A stretch of 64,000 nucleotides of DNA from Timema cristinae (GCA_039000515.1 JBCFYV010000012.1:45112167-45176166); one strand, 5' to 3'; counted from the first letter of the stretch, positions 35,605 through 48,039 are shown. Notes: generated by a model from the letters alone, not told the origin. Numbers and translations are program-made.

Positions 35605-35825
35605 ACACGTTAGCTAAATAAATGTTGAGGGTGGGTGAGTTTGGGGTCAAATCCCTGTCGAGCGTGTGTACTGAACTCGGTTTCCTCACTCATCCTCCAA
35701 GGATTGTGTCCCAGATGGGTAGTAAGTCATAGAAGCCTTAATTATTTCTTGTGTTAAATATTAGACATGTAGAATGATGGAGACTGTTGTGTGTGAGTGT
35801 ATTGTAAACGGACATTGTAAGCGTT
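35605..35825 (+). mobile_element. SINE relic followed by duplicated segment copy 2
   Basis: 35605-35732 has a B-box-like 'ggggtcaaatccctgtcg' and tail 'cccagatgggtagtaagt'. From 35735 the sequence repeats the segment at 34555 (ttaattatttcttgtgttaa, then 'gtgtattgtaaacgg'). Confidence 0.6.
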
Positions 35826-35829
35826 CAAA

Positions 35830-37650
35830 ATGCGTTAAAGTGGCAAAGGTTTATTGTGAGTGTAATATTCTAAGCGAAAGAATATTGATTTTAAAACTCG
35901 ACATTTCAAAGCTTCACACATCCATACTAGATTATTGTTTTTCACTCTCCCTCTATGCAAATATAACAACCTTTTCGCTAAAATATATACTACCTTTCCT
36001 TAACTTTTTAGTAAGAATATTAGAATTACCTGTAAGAAAAGTAGAAAAAAAAAATTTGCCAAACAATTTAGTGAAATTAATCAAAAAGTGGTTTATTAAC
36101 CTGAAATATGACAAATATAAATGTTGATTAATACTGTTGTATGAATAGATGATCCGTATAAGGAAAATAAATGTGTCCGTGTGTTTCTGAGAGAACATTC
36201 AGAAAGGAATTGGGAGCAACAGAAATACCTTATTTGTTTCTTTCAACTCCCACCAGGCGAAGCACTGAAGGGGTTTCCAGTTGATCGAACAATGGGTGGA
36301 ACGGCAACTGTCTTCCCTTTCCCTCTTTTCAGTAATTCCCAACCACCCACTCTCGAGGAACAGACTCTCTATTCCCTGGTGAGATGTTTTTATTCCTCCC
36401 TTGGCTAGATTGTAGAATAGAGGGGTTGTGCGCTGGTTCGCCTATTCGCTTTATAGGCTCGCTGACTCCCCTCCCCCTCACACTGAAACCTTTATGTTCC
36501 CTATATATATTTTTTCCGTTGGAGCCCATTGAAAGAGAAGAACCGCACTGGATTTAACTCGAGAGTAGGTGGCGGGCCTGACGGCGATACTGGACAACCC
36601 GGCTAACTTCGCTCTGTCATTGTCCGTATTCACTACAGCCAGTCAGTGGCGTGCCAAGATAGTGTAAAATAATAAGCGGAGGCTTTTATTTTTGCCTTCC
36701 GTCCTTCTGGTCATCCGGGATTTATTTGTTTAATCTAACTACACTAATGGAGTGTAAATGAGGAAGCTTAAAATTTAGAGAAAATTCACCCACATTTGTG
36801 TGAAGAAAGAGCTAGACATTATTTAGTAGAAAAACATATCAAGTAACTACAAAAAAGAGTTTTAATCTTAACCTTTTTGTCACTGTAACATCAAAATATC
36901 AGAATGAAATTTAGTCCACGTACCCTCACACCCATGCAAAAGGAATATTTCTATTAGTGACTAGCGAATAAGTAAATTATAATATAGAGGAACTACAACC
37001 ATACTCTCATGAAAGAACAGCAGTAAGCTAATAATGGAAAATATATTTTAGTATACCAAGATGGAATTCAAACTACCGACCTCATCACTGGCACACTAAA
37101 TCAGAAGAGACTGATGTTTTATTACGTTTGGCCAATTGTGTTTGAGAGTAGTGCGGGTAGGAACGAGGGGGGAGGGTGATATCCAAACTATTTTGGCGTC
37201 GGTCATAGATAATTTTTTGGCTGTTTATTTTTGGATTTATATTTTAAAAAGGAATGTCATTCCAATAAATTATGTGAAAAATAATTCACATTATGAGTTA
37301 CTTGAATTTACATGCCTAAGGATTTGTCATTTTTTTAATTCACATTCTAACTTTCAATTATCTTATAAGATTTTTAAAATGTTCTTTAAATGTGCACACT
37401 TGATTATGTAGATCATGGTAACAGGAAATATGATGAAAACATGGCTCGATTCAAGTTTTGGATGTCGAAAATCTCTACTACCTGTTTAAGGGTATGTCAA
37501 ACAATCACATTAGTAAACGTCTAAGAAATATGGTTTAGATGTGTTGTATTAGACTAATCTTTCTTGCTTAAATTAGTTTGTTAGTTATATGCTGATAAAA
37601 TATGTGTTTAGAAAGTATACATTGGCTATCCCAACAAAAATGTAATGTAT
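35830..37650. other. Spacer, nothing recognised
   Basis: Frames at 35774-36127, 36181-36408 and 37136-37411 lack recognisable domains. A GC-richer patch at 36540-36670 has no repeat or gene I can name. Confidence 0.35.
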
Positions 37651-37654
37651 CCTA

Positions 37655-37940
37655 AGGTCAATCTCGGTTGTCTTGAGGTAAAGTACTTGCCACATGACCC
37701 GATGTTCATGCGTTCACACCCAGCCAGTATTGACGGATTTTTAAATACATAGCATAGCTCCCTTCAGATGGGAGGTAAATCCATCTGTCATATTATTATT
37801 GTGGGAAGTTAAAGAAGCCGGATAAGTGAGTGAAAATATCTTTCCTGACAAGATTAGTAGCCCTTTCACGTTCACCCACAGAAATTTTCATCTGCTGAAA
37901 TAATCAGTCGGTTCTCAAATTGCATGTTAAATATCTCAAA
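37655..37940 (+). mobile_element. tRNA-headed SINE, separate family
   Basis: The head 'cggttgtcttgaggtaaagt' (A-box-like) and 'catgcgttcacaccc' (B-box-like, about 37708) are followed by 'cagatgggaggtaaatcc' and a distinctive 3' part 'ctgaaataatcagtcggt' that recurs at 23130-23335. It lacks the CCCGAACGGG tail. Confidence 0.6.
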
Positions 37941-38269
37941 TAAATATATCTTAAGAAATAATCTTTCAAAATAGCACTTCAGTCTGTATCTTATTTTGTT
38001 AATAATACGACAGGACATTGCAAGTGCCAGTTTTCTAATACCATGGGTTAACCCAAAAAATTAAACCCCCCGAAAGCAATTATTTGTTGAAAATATTTTA
38101 AATCTAAAAATTATATCTATTTAATAAATTTACATACGCAATATAAAATATAATATAATATATAATATAATTCTGGTTGAAATGACAGTTTAAAATATGT
38201 TTATGTATTGGTTGTCTCTCAACATTAAAAAACATTTTATCATTTTACTGAAACGTATCACTAGCTAAA

Positions 38270-38500
38270 TAGGCCAAAGCATCACCTTGGAGTTAGACTG
38301 GACTGCCAATGAATGGTATTTTGGGGCTAAGTCCCGTTTAGGTGTACTAGTGTAGGCTTTATTTGCTTATTTTCCACTCTATCTACGCAAATTTGGGTAC
38401 ATTTTATATAAATAGTATCTTTATAATTCCTAGTTCATTAACGTCATTAGTATGTAAGCGTATAGCCCCAACGGGAAGTAAGATGTGGTGCTAAAAAAAA
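38270..38500 (+). mobile_element. SINE-B-like copy
   Basis: 'ggagttagactggactgcc' and 'ctaagtcccgtttaggtg' form a decayed head. 'ccactctatctacgcaaatt' is the body. The tail is good: 'ttaacgtcattagtatgtaa', 'gcgtatagccccaacggg', 'aagtaagatgtggtgctaa'. Confidence 0.72.
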
Positions 38501-39855
38501 ATCTTATTCTATCATAAATTTCAAACGTGACAACTGAAGATCAAATGACTTGACATATGAATATATGAAAGTGGTTTAATAATTATCTCTTGTAACTACA
38601 AGATACTGTTATTCCTACAAGAAACCAAGTATAGATAGTTATAAACATAAGAAACTGAATAGTTAAATTAGCAAGGAATTAAATCTATCCGTTACATCAA
38701 TATTTACATTTAAACTAGCAGCAACAGTCACACAGTTTAAGGCGTCAGTATTACAAGAGACTTGAACCTTGATTATGTTTTCCACACTTTTAGAAAGACA
38801 AATTTATTTAGTACCGCGTTGCCCATTCGGGTTATACGCTCAATTGCAGGTGCATTATTTTTAAACTATCTCGCACATAACCACACTTTACAATGAAGGC
38901 GCTAATAGCTATGGTGATAGATGTAATGGTTTTAAATATATTTAGCTATTCTAAATACATTTGTTTGCATTCAACTAATTAAGTATATGCAAACTAAGTC
39001 TCTTCTCAAGTTAATAATTTAAAGATAAATGTTTATAAATCTTTTTAATACATTGCCCCATTATTTAACGTTCTGTGTTTTGAAATAATACTTCGTATGT
39101 TATTAAAGGAATCATAACAGCCTCCCCTAGAAATGAGGGAATGAAAACAATGCAATTTAATTAAGAAGAGTAATTAAGGCGATAACTATAGCACAAAGCG
39201 AAATGGAACTTTTGGAATTCACGAGGAAATGAAGACGGCTGGATGAAATGTAACAAAAGAGAAAGACTCTGGTGCTTCTTTATGAAATTATAAAACCAAG
39301 TTTTGGCCGATTATGTAAATCTTTCAAATAAAACAAATGAGTATCCTTTTTTTATGATTTATTGTTTAAATTGACTTTAAACTTGGTAATTTATGAGGAA
39401 ATACGAAACATAATTGGTACAAAAAAGAATAAATGCCCTTAGTAAATATTTAAAAGATAGTATACCGTATTTCTTATACTAAACGCCGTAAACTGGAACA
39501 TTTAAACAAACTCAATAGAGTCCAAACTCAAACGAGTTTAGAATTAATGAAATATTACTAATGTTTTTAACTTTTTTGACATTATCTTTTCTAACACATT
39601 CTTAAATGCTATCTCTATAATTGAATAATAGTTTTAATAAGTACAAAATTATACATATAAATATTTAAGCCAATTTTAATTGTATTCAAATACTTGCATT
39701 AGAAAACGAAAATAATTAAATTAAAAAATCAATTTGATCTGTATAAATAAATTTCATCCTATCATTTTTAGAAACGCATAAAATATTTTCAATAAAATGC
39801 CATGGTCACAGTAATATTATTAAAACCATTACCCATAACCTTTAATAGCGTGGAC
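38501..39855. other. AT-rich spacer with one SINE tail fragment
   Basis: A reversed tail fragment 'agtaccgcgttgcccattcg' + 'ggttatacgct' lies at about 38810-38840, lacking 'tcttacta'. Otherwise nothing is recognised. Confidence 0.4.
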
Positions 39856-39859
39856 GAAT

Positions 39860-40075
39860 ATTGTAAAGCCCGTTTAGTTTGGTTTTCTGATTACGGGGAG
39901 TTTAGGGTTCGAGTATCGACTTCTTTTATAGAAGGTTTAATTTTCTAATTGGCTTATAGCTTTAACGCTACTAAAAAACGGTTAAATTTAATTCAAAACT
40001 TTATCCTCCACATACATACTCAATTAGTATGGTTACATGTGGATAGCCGGATGGGTAGCAAGTCTTGGGAGAAAA
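39860..40075 (+). mobile_element. Old SINE relic
   Basis: B-box-like 'agggttcgagtatcgact' (about 39904) and tail 'atagccggatgggtagcaag' (about 40042) bracket a changed body. Confidence 0.55.
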
Positions 40076-40108
40076 ATAATCAAATAAAAATATATATTAG
40101 ACTTTAAA

Positions 40109-40365
40109 TAATATATTATATTTAGCACCACGTCTTACTACCCGTTCGGGTTATACGCTTTAAGTACTAATTACGCTAATGAATTAGGAATTGGGAAGGT
40201 TGAATTAGAGGACGTGAACCCGCATTTGCGTGGAGGGAGAGTGGAAAACCATTTAGGAAAAACCACCCCAGTTCACCCGACCGAGATTCGAACCTCGATC
40301 TCCCCGTCCTCAGCAGTTGAGCTCAATACGACAAGCGCGTTAGCCAACTACACCACTGAGGCGGG
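40109..40365 (-). mobile_element. SINE-B, full-length with 14-bp target duplication
   Basis: Reverse copy with all parts: short AT tail, 'agcaccacgtcttactac', CCCGTTCGGG, body 'cgcatttgcgtggaggga', reversed B box 'gagattcgaacctcgatc', and head end 'accactgaggcggg'. It is flanked by the perfect 14-bp repeat 'tattagactttaaa' (40095-40108 and 40366-40379). This is the best-preserved SINE-B in the window. Confidence 0.93.
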
Positions 40366-40379
40366 TATTAGACTTTAAA

Positions 40380-40933
40380 GATCCTTAAATTATTCTGGTA
40401 CAAATAATTGTCTTTAACTTGAATATGAATAAGACGATAAGAGAGTAAAAAACCACTATTTGACATCCTGGGAGACACTTGATTATATACTCTCAAATTT
40501 GGAGACTGTACGCAACACACATACATCCTGATTCTTTCTTTACTATGTAATACTTTATTATTTCCTTCTCCCCAACTTTACATCTTCTCAGAAACCGAAC
40601 CGAAAAATAGATGTTATTCATAATTCACATGCGCACCCATCCTGTTACAACCCCCCCGCCCTTTCACTTCTCAACCATTGTGAACTAAGTGCACATTTCT
40701 CTTCGTGGACTCTCAATGATTAAACACTCCCCCCTCCCAGCACGGCCGTGAAGAAGTAGAGTTTGATCCCTGGGTTACGTACGAGTCGCCGGAGCCACAA
40801 TAAACCAACCAAGACCTGCGACCGCCAGGGGAAATTTACATAGCTAGGAATCAAAGCGGGGTAAATCCACCTTATAAAATATGTGGAGTGGCCTATTTGG
40901 GGGGAAAACGAGATAAGTCACTTTAGACATCGC

Positions 40934-40994
<61 letters not shown>

Positions 40995-41842
40995 GAGCGT
41001 TTTCAAACGCAGAATGAAGAACACCTGTTAACAGATATCTAAACAGGGTTACTAATCTCTAATATCGAACTACAGAAAATGGTCACTTAGATCCTAATGC
41101 CATTAATTAATCTTAGTCATTAAACTGTAACTTTATTTTAGCTTTATGTTAAGCATGGATACGATAGCAAATTATAAAGAGTAATTAATAAAAGCTGTTG
41201 TTCGTGATAGCTTTCGATGAGTTCATCTTATACAACATTGCAATTCAACTAGATTTGTAAAGTTTTATGTAGGCCTATATATCTATTTACTTTTTTTATG
41301 ACAAACATGGATAAGCATTCTAGAAGAGTATAGCATTTCAGATTTAACTAGCTTTGTAACTTTCTTAGCCTAGCTTAAACTTATCTAACAAAATAAAATG
41401 TTTTAAAGAAAAATGTAATTCCTATTACAGTAAAAAAAGTACAATAAACACAATTTAATTGTTTAATTATTGTGTGGTTTATAAAATTAGTTCCATTTTG
41501 TTTTAGTTTGGTAGATTTTTTTTTCCAAGTCAAATTCCTCTGACTAGATAAATTCTATCTTTGATATAAAAATACCATGTTTAAAGGAATATAATAACTA
41601 TAATAATTTAGCAAAAGTGTACTGAACAATAAAACCAATTTATTTGCTTGATTTTCTCTTCACTCTGCAGTTTAGTGTAAAACTAGTACCCAAGACTTGA
41701 CCTAATATTTTCATCACGAATTTTGGGTAAGAGTTACTAGTTTAAAGTTAGCTACTAGTTAAAATTATTGTTTGCCAATATAAGACCTATACAAGCGCAT
41801 TTTCACAGGAAAGACATTTTATAAAAATCAAACTTAACATTT
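40380..41842. other. Spacer with (AT)n(AC)n microsatellite
   Basis: (AT)n at about 40935-40981 joins (AC)n to 40994. The rest is AT-rich with no recognised feature. Confidence 0.45.
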
Positions 41843-41940
41843 TTTTAACACTGCGTCTTAATACCCGCTTGGATTATAAGCCTTGAACTTAGTTATTGTT
41901 TAGAATTGCGTCCTACTAGCCGTTCGGGTTATACGCCTCA
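41843..41940 (-). repeat. LINE 3' tail, present twice in tandem
   Basis: On the minus strand 'gcgtataacccgaacggcta' + 'gtaggacgcaattctaaa' (41899-41935) is followed by a second, more diverged version 'ttataatccaagcgggta' + 'ttaagacgcagtgtt' (41848-41880). Each is preceded by an 'aagttcaag' or 'caagtttgag' phrase. The first is the 3' end of the LINE reading into it. The second may be a duplicated tail or a separate old insertion. Confidence 0.75.
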
Positions 41941-43680
41941 AACTTGAACATTTTTGCGGTCAATGATTGCTACCAATTTCAGCAACATCAACTATCTCTA
42001 GCCTTGGTTGGCTCAGTTTAGTGAGATACCCCCACCTTTTTCTATACTTCCACTACTCTTCATCTTTTAATTGCTTCCATTCTTCTCCTCTCACGTCCAC
42101 ACTTTTGGTTATTTGATCCTCCCATCTCTTTCTTGGCCTCCCTTGTGGTCTGTTTCCTACTTACTTAATTTCCATCATTTAATTTGGCGTTCTCTACTTT
42201 TCTATTCTAATTATATGCCAATACAATCTCAGTCTGTCTTTATCAACTATTTCATGTACTCCCAGTAATTTCACTCTTTCCCGGATAACTTCATTTCTTA
42301 ACCTGTTTCTCCTCGTGACCGTTAACACGATTCTCACAAACTTCATTCCCATAGCATCCACTTTCCTAGTAAATCTTATATTCAATGTCCATGCTACGGC
42401 AGCATGTGTGACAATGAAAACAAAATGCACCCTTAAATACATTTGCTTACATTTCAAGGATATTTCTTTTCATTATAGCAGGTATCTTACACACCTATAA
42501 AACAACTCTCCCTTATGTACTCTTATCGTTAGATCCTTTCTATTTCCACCTTTTGCCTCAATCACGCCTATAAGATGTTTTACGTTCTGTACTTTTCTCA
42601 ACTCTACTCTTTCCAACTTTATTACTTTACTAGGCCTTATTCTATTACTTTTCACTATTATAATTTTACACTTCGCCATGCTATATTTCACTACACACTC
42701 TTTCACTTCCTCATTTCATAACGGCAGATGTTCCTGTACTTACACTTCCTTTTCTCCCCATAACATCTAGTCATCATCAAACATCATGACTTTCGTACCT
42801 TCTTACCCGAGTTTTCCTGACACTTTATTGATGAGCATTTCCATTACCATTACAATTAGTATTGTTAAGAGGAACCTCCCCTGCTTCACTCAATTTTGTA
42901 TTTGGAATCATATATCCTCCCACTCTCTATCTTAATATAACTCATGTTTTCCTCATACATGTTTTTCATTCTCAATATAACTCCTATTTCCAAGCTTTAT
43001 TTCTATCCACACTATCACATGCCTTCTTCACATCTATTAATACCATTACCAAGTCTTTTCCAAATTCATACCTTTTTTCCACCAGGTGTCGTATGGTAAA
43101 GCTCAAGTCTATTGTAGACCTATGTTTGCCAAATTCATTAAATTACTCTTTCCACCTTCCTTTCATTTTATTTCTTATTTTCTTTTCTAATAAATGTTTA
43201 TTTATATATATTCGAATGGTAGCACATTAGCATTTTCCCCTTTAGTTTGTACACCTCTTCTTGTTACCTTTAATTAAAATAGGTATTATAACTCCCTTCT
43301 TCCAGTATTCTGATACCTTTTCCTTCTTCCAACACAATCTCAGCATCCTGTATAGCCATTATATATCTGCTTCTCATGCAGCTCTTATCAATTGTACAGT
43401 CATTTCGTCTACACCGGTATTTTCCTTGTATAATTTTCTTTAATTTGCCCACCACCGCTTTCCATGTGAAACATTTTTCTTATATTTTGGTATTTTTACT
43501 GCTCCTCTATTTCACTTTAATTCCGATCATCTTCAGGGTTGAACATCTTAAAATATCTCATATATATTTCCTTTTCTTCCTCTCCTGTCTAAACGTTCCT
43601 TCCTTTTATATCCATCATTCTAACTTCTTGTATTTTCTCTCTGATCCTCTTTCTTATTTGGCTAAATAACACTTTATTAC
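41843..43680 (-). pseudogene. LINE reverse-transcriptase relic, RTE-like
   Basis: A non-LTR retrotransposon reverse transcriptase on the minus strand, broken by stops and frameshifts. In 5'-to-3' order: a pre-palm part with 'VLEEGKGIRILEEGSYN' (about 43300), 'NEFGKHRSTIDLSF' (43101-43140), motif A 'VLIDVKKACDSVDR' (43001-43050), 'VKQGRFL' (about 42880), and motif C as F-D-D-D where the family has F/Y-A-D-D (42765-42785). Next come 'MAKCKIIIVK' and 'VKHLIGVIEA' (42570-42680), then the C-terminal 'RNEVIRERVKLLGVHEI' and 'DRLRLYWHIIRIEK' (42194-42300). The last frame ends at a TGA (complement of 41960-41962) after 'PRLEIVDVAEI'. Only ~60 nt of 3' UTR follow, ending in the motif shared with SINE-A and SINE-B. 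No endonuclease is seen, so the 5' end is missing. Clade inferred from the short 3' UTR and C-terminus. Confidence 0.85.
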
Positions 43681-46059
43681 TCCCTTCCATGTCCCATTCC
43701 TGAATTTCTGTCCATTTGTTCATTCAATCCTTGCTGACTTCACATAGCACAAGCCTAGATTTTTAATTCTTATCCTTATATACTTCCTCTTTTCTCTCAT
43801 TCCTATTCTTATAACACCTTCTTAATACTTAAATCTTATACTACACTGCATTATTCACCCTGTCATTCGTAATTTAAAAAAATACAAAGGCACATTTCAA
43901 AACTATTTAGCTTCATTAAAAAAAGCAAAATATATCGATCTAATACGAGTATAACGAATCTAGCTGGCAATTAAAATATTATCTTGTCTACTTTAATCAT
44001 TTAATGTATGGGCACTAGTATAACAAGGGTTTCTATGCTTTAAAATATATTTGAGGTTTCTATTCAAATATCTTGAAAGACCGATTTAAAAAAAAAGCCT
44101 CAAAAATTCGTAACTATTGATAGGAATTATTACAAACTTGGTTATCTCGGCAGGCAAGCTTGTCTTAGGAAAATTTTTCGCCTGGGTATTCACAAGAAGA
44201 GAGAGTGTAAAAAATTTAAGTAAAAAACATGTTAGGTGCAATCGACCGGTCTCCAAATCCAATCTCCTCGTCATAGGCAGTCCAAAAGGTTATGATGTTG
44301 AAATTGTATTTCTCTGGTCTTCTAGACAATGATATTTGTATATTCGTTTCAATAAAATACCATTTTGGGAAAGTTCCTTAAGAAAAATGTTTCAAAAAAT
44401 ACTGTAATAATATTAATAAATACAGGCCAGCATAATAAAATGTAATCAGTCAAATCTTCATCTCAAAATGTTAATCTTCACTTGCTGGTGTTTCCTTTCT
44501 TCGCACGGGAAATATATAAAGTAACTTTGTTTTTTCTTAGTATATCATATTAGTTACATAGAATAGTAACCAAACCTAAAATTATCTAAAGCTATTAATC
44601 GTTCATTGGTTTAAATTGTGCTACAAACTACAGAAAGTAGTCAAACTAAAACACAATGTCAAAATAGAGATATAATCTAAACATGACAGTCAAGAGATGA
44701 TATTTCTTTTGCATATTAAGTTTTAACTTCTCTCTACACCATATTTGAACTCTAATCTGTTGATGCTAGTAAAAAAAATGAAAGAAAAGTGACACAGTAT
44801 AATCAATTAAAAGAGAGTTAACCAATTTTTAAGCCTCCACCATAGCAAAAACTTGGTTTTATCCAATGGTTTGGGAAATTTTGATCCCCATATTTATTGT
44901 ATTCAATGTTCAAATTTAGAAATTTTATTATTGTACGTTTATTTTAAATGTTCTTTTTACCTAATTGGATTATTGAAAATATTTAAATGTTATAATAGAT
45001 ATATAAGTATTTTTAATTAGTTTTTGTAATTTATACCTCCCCCACCCCGCCAGCCATATTCAAAATCTTAGTAAAAATGTAAACTTATTGATATTATTTT
45101 CTGATTATCTATAATAGTCCATCCACCATCTGGAACCATTTAATTTTTCTACCATAGAAAAACTGATTGTTTTTCTAAGTTTTTGAAATTTCCAATTTCC
45201 ACTCTTTCTCCATTCCACTGGTCCTTGTTTTAAAATGTTAAATGTTAGACCCTCATTGCTATTCAGTTTTAAGGTTATCTCTCTATATGTAGACTTATAT
45301 TTAAATATTATACGATACTGAAAGTGCTTTATACTATTTATTAGTTCAAGATAATTGGTGGAGGGGGGGGGGTCGGGGGGGGACTATTTCTCTTTATTTT
45401 CTGGTTACACAACTCTGAATGTTTTTTTATGTTTGCAAATAAATTAGTCAGTTAAACCATATTTTTTGTGCTGATTCCAAATCTGTATTCCGTTTTACTC
45501 TATCGCGTACAGGTTAATTTTTTCAAATCGCAAAACCAGATTTAGCATTATACGGCATACGTCTCACTTTGATTTTATTCTATTTTTCAAGAACTACAAG
45601 AGTTGGAAACATTGTTCAGCCAGCTAGTTTTTTATTATTAGCAATATTATATTGTTTGTTTAAAACATTAGTTTTGATTTGTTCAGTTAGAGGTTAAGTT
45701 ATACTAAAGTGTTTCTTGATGTATTTTATTTTCCTTAAGTTTTTTTTTTCTACAGTAAATGGAATAAGTTCTCATAAGTGTCTAAATAACTCTAACATCG
45801 TCTGTTATATTGTGGGAACTATGTCATTGTCAAGCAGAGAAAATATTATCAGGAGTTTGGCGAAAAATGTGTATTTTGCTTACTTCATTTTTAGATTTGG
45901 AGACAAAGATAAAAATTGATCTCCTCACAAAGTATGCTGTACATGTTATTAAGAGAGATAAGCACTGTGGAAGAACAGTAAGAAAATAAATGTTATGGAA
46001 CTCCGCACGGAGTTTCACGCTCTATTGTTTAAAAATGGATATATTTACTCAAAACTCGT
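43681..46059. other. AT-rich spacer, poly-G run
   Basis: Possible further LINE 5' traces to about 43870 are too weak to claim. Overlapping frames at 44086-44332 on both strands have no domain. A G-run of 10 plus 8 bases lies at about 45363-45381. Nothing else is supported. Confidence 0.35.
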
Positions 46060-47240
46060 AATTTCACGAAACGGAATAGTATACACTAGCAAACCAAAGC
46101 ATAAATTGCACTATACATATGTAAGACATCTTTGGCGTCTCAATTTTAAGTTTTATAATTTTATTTAAAAAAAATTAATATCCTTATTTGGAAGTTTGTA
46201 CCGATTAAAATGATCCATATTGGGTCCACAAGGGTCAACACTTCGTATTAAAATTGATGACGTTTGGTTAAAATTTTCCACGTTTTATTAGGTGTTGCAC
46301 ATGCTCAGGTCATCGCATTGCTAATAAATTCCCTTATTTATAAATTTTGAGCAATAAAAAATGTAAATATTGACTATAGAGTCTAAAATGGAGATATATC
46401 ATGTTTGTATAAACAATTTTTCCTAAGAGGTTTAAAGAAAATTAACATAAAGCTTTTTAGATACTTACTTATATTTAATTACTCTATGTCATTGGAGAAT
46501 TATTGCGTTAAAACTTAAGTAGTATCTCTTTATAACTAAAGCTCACAAAATTGTATTAATATATTTTCCAATATCTCAGAGACTGTTAGTTTTATAAACA
46601 TATATATCATATAAAAGGTTTTTATTTTTAATATAACTACAAATTTGCAATGAAAAGATTTTTACTATCTCAAATATTTGTGGAGATACGGAAATTTCTG
46701 CTTCTTTAAAGTACCCAAAAAGTCATTTTCATGGAAAAATTAAAATAACCAGTTCATTTATAATCTTAAAATACGCCTAATATGAATTTTAATCAAAATC
46801 GTTAGAGATTATTTTGAGAAAATCGACTTTTACTCTTTTTGCCCTTTAATAAACTACAGGATAGCCCACGGAAAAGAAGCCCACCTTCTACATCCAGCAG
46901 GCACCTCACTCTGAATTGGAGGAGGTCAATCCCCTTCCACCCATATTGTGACATGAAGAATGAGTAAAAAAAAAATGGCAAGCAGTTCACTTGATCATTC
47001 TTCATGTCACAATATGGGTGGAAGGAGATTGAACCTACTCCAATTCAGAGTGAGATGCCTGCTGGATATAGGAGGCGGGCTACTTTTCCGTGAGCCATCC
47101 TGTACTTTTAATTTTAAGTTTAAAAGACACACAGACATATGGCATTGCAAAAACCACTTTTTAAGGTTTAGAGTGTCATGAACATCGACATCCATCAATA
47201 TTTCAGGTTAGTTTTTTTATGGCCGCAATACTTTACCTTA
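46060..47240 (+). repeat. Long interspersed repeat X, copy 1, interrupted by MITE-3
   Basis: The sequence 46070-46855 plus 47103-47240 (about 920 bp without the MITE) matches the reverse complement of 58735-59830 (about 940 bp without its SINE). Shared phrases include 'gtatacactagcaaacc', 'tattgactatagagtctaaa', 'agtagtatctctttataac', 'aaaattgtattaatatattt' and the end 'cacaatactttctct'-type tract. No open frame spans it, so it is an unnamed, possibly non-autonomous element. AT-rich and moderately diverged. Confidence 0.8.
46857..47102. mobile_element. MITE-3, 246 bp, long inverted repeats
   Basis: The arms are about 105-110 bp, separated by a ~35-bp A-rich loop, so almost the whole element is a palindrome. 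It starts CAGGATAGCCCACGGAAAAG and ends in the complement of CAGGATGGCTCACGGAAAAG. TA lies immediately outside at both ends (46855-46856 and 47103-47104). The insertion interrupts repeat X. An uninterrupted version of the same target is present at 47620-47690 (empty TA at 47661-47662) and reversed at 58160-58210 (TA at 58181-58182), proving the boundaries. No coding. Confidence 0.93.
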
Positions 47241-47311
47241 AGTGTTCGAAAAGTGTATATATATAATATCTTTCAAGATATACGCAAATATATATATATA
47301 TATATATAGAT

Positions 47312-47363
<52 letters not shown>

Positions 47364-47560
47364 TATAGTTTGAAAGTTATTGGTTTTGTAAAAATATGAT
47401 TCTAATAATATATTTGTACTATAATTAGATCTACATATTGTAACTGATAAGAAATTTCGTATCACAAATAGTTTCAGAGATTTGATTTAAAAAAATTAGA
47501 ATTTACTCATCAGACCGGAGGCCTTAAAGTCATTTCACTGAAATATGGATAGTAGCCATT
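47241..47560. repeat. (AT)n low-complexity tract and flank
   Basis: 47290-47360 is interrupted (TA)n. The 75-codon reverse frame over it is an artefact. Nothing else is seen. Confidence 0.6.
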
Positions 47561-47910
47561 TTGTTTAGAATGTTTATAATTTTTTTAAATGAAATTAATC
47601 AAAATCGATAAAGCCGACCTTGAGAAAATCGACTTTTTATCTTTTTGCCCTTTAGTAAACTACCCTTAATTTTAGGGTTGGATATCCAATTCAGAAAAAT
47701 CCTCGGGTCAACCCTATGTAAACCATTGATATCAAATTTTAGCCCAATTGGTAAATGGTTTAGGCTCTAGTTAGAGGTACAGACAGACGGAAATTCAAAA
47801 TCCACTATTTCAGATTCCGGGGGGTGGGGTCATGAAAAATCAATATTCATCAAAATCTTTATTTCGATTTTTTTGACGATCACAATACTTTCTCTAGCTG
47901 TAAGATAGCG
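47561..47910 (+). repeat. Repeat X, partial copy 2
   Basis: Begins near 'aaattaatcaaaatcgataa', contains 'gagaaaatcgactttttatc' and 'gccctttagtaaactaccct', and ends at 'gatcacaatactttctctag'. It represents only the 3' third of repeat X. It holds the unoccupied TA site equivalent to the MITE-3 insertion. Confidence 0.8.
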
Positions 47911-48039
47911 ATAAAGTAAAAACAATGTGATTTGCCATTTCCATGGTCTGGAGATAGCCTAGAAATCATGTGTATGATTGTTATTTCTCTATGATCCTTG
48001 TTAAAGGCCACAACGTAGAAAGCAAGAAGGCTATTTTGA

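Noticed and set aside
42862..43669. Three forward open frames (up to 122 codons)
   Set aside because: They are the antisense of the minus-strand LINE reverse transcriptase, whose motifs are clear in the opposite direction.
44820..45260. Possible reverse copies of the ~140-bp array seen at 3650-4860
   Set aside because: Phrases such as 'ctaccatagaaaaac' look similar, but spacing and order could not be matched convincingly.
46802..47198. Three frames read across the 46857-47102 region
   Set aside because: They arise from the inverted arms of MITE-3, which encode the same bases in both directions.
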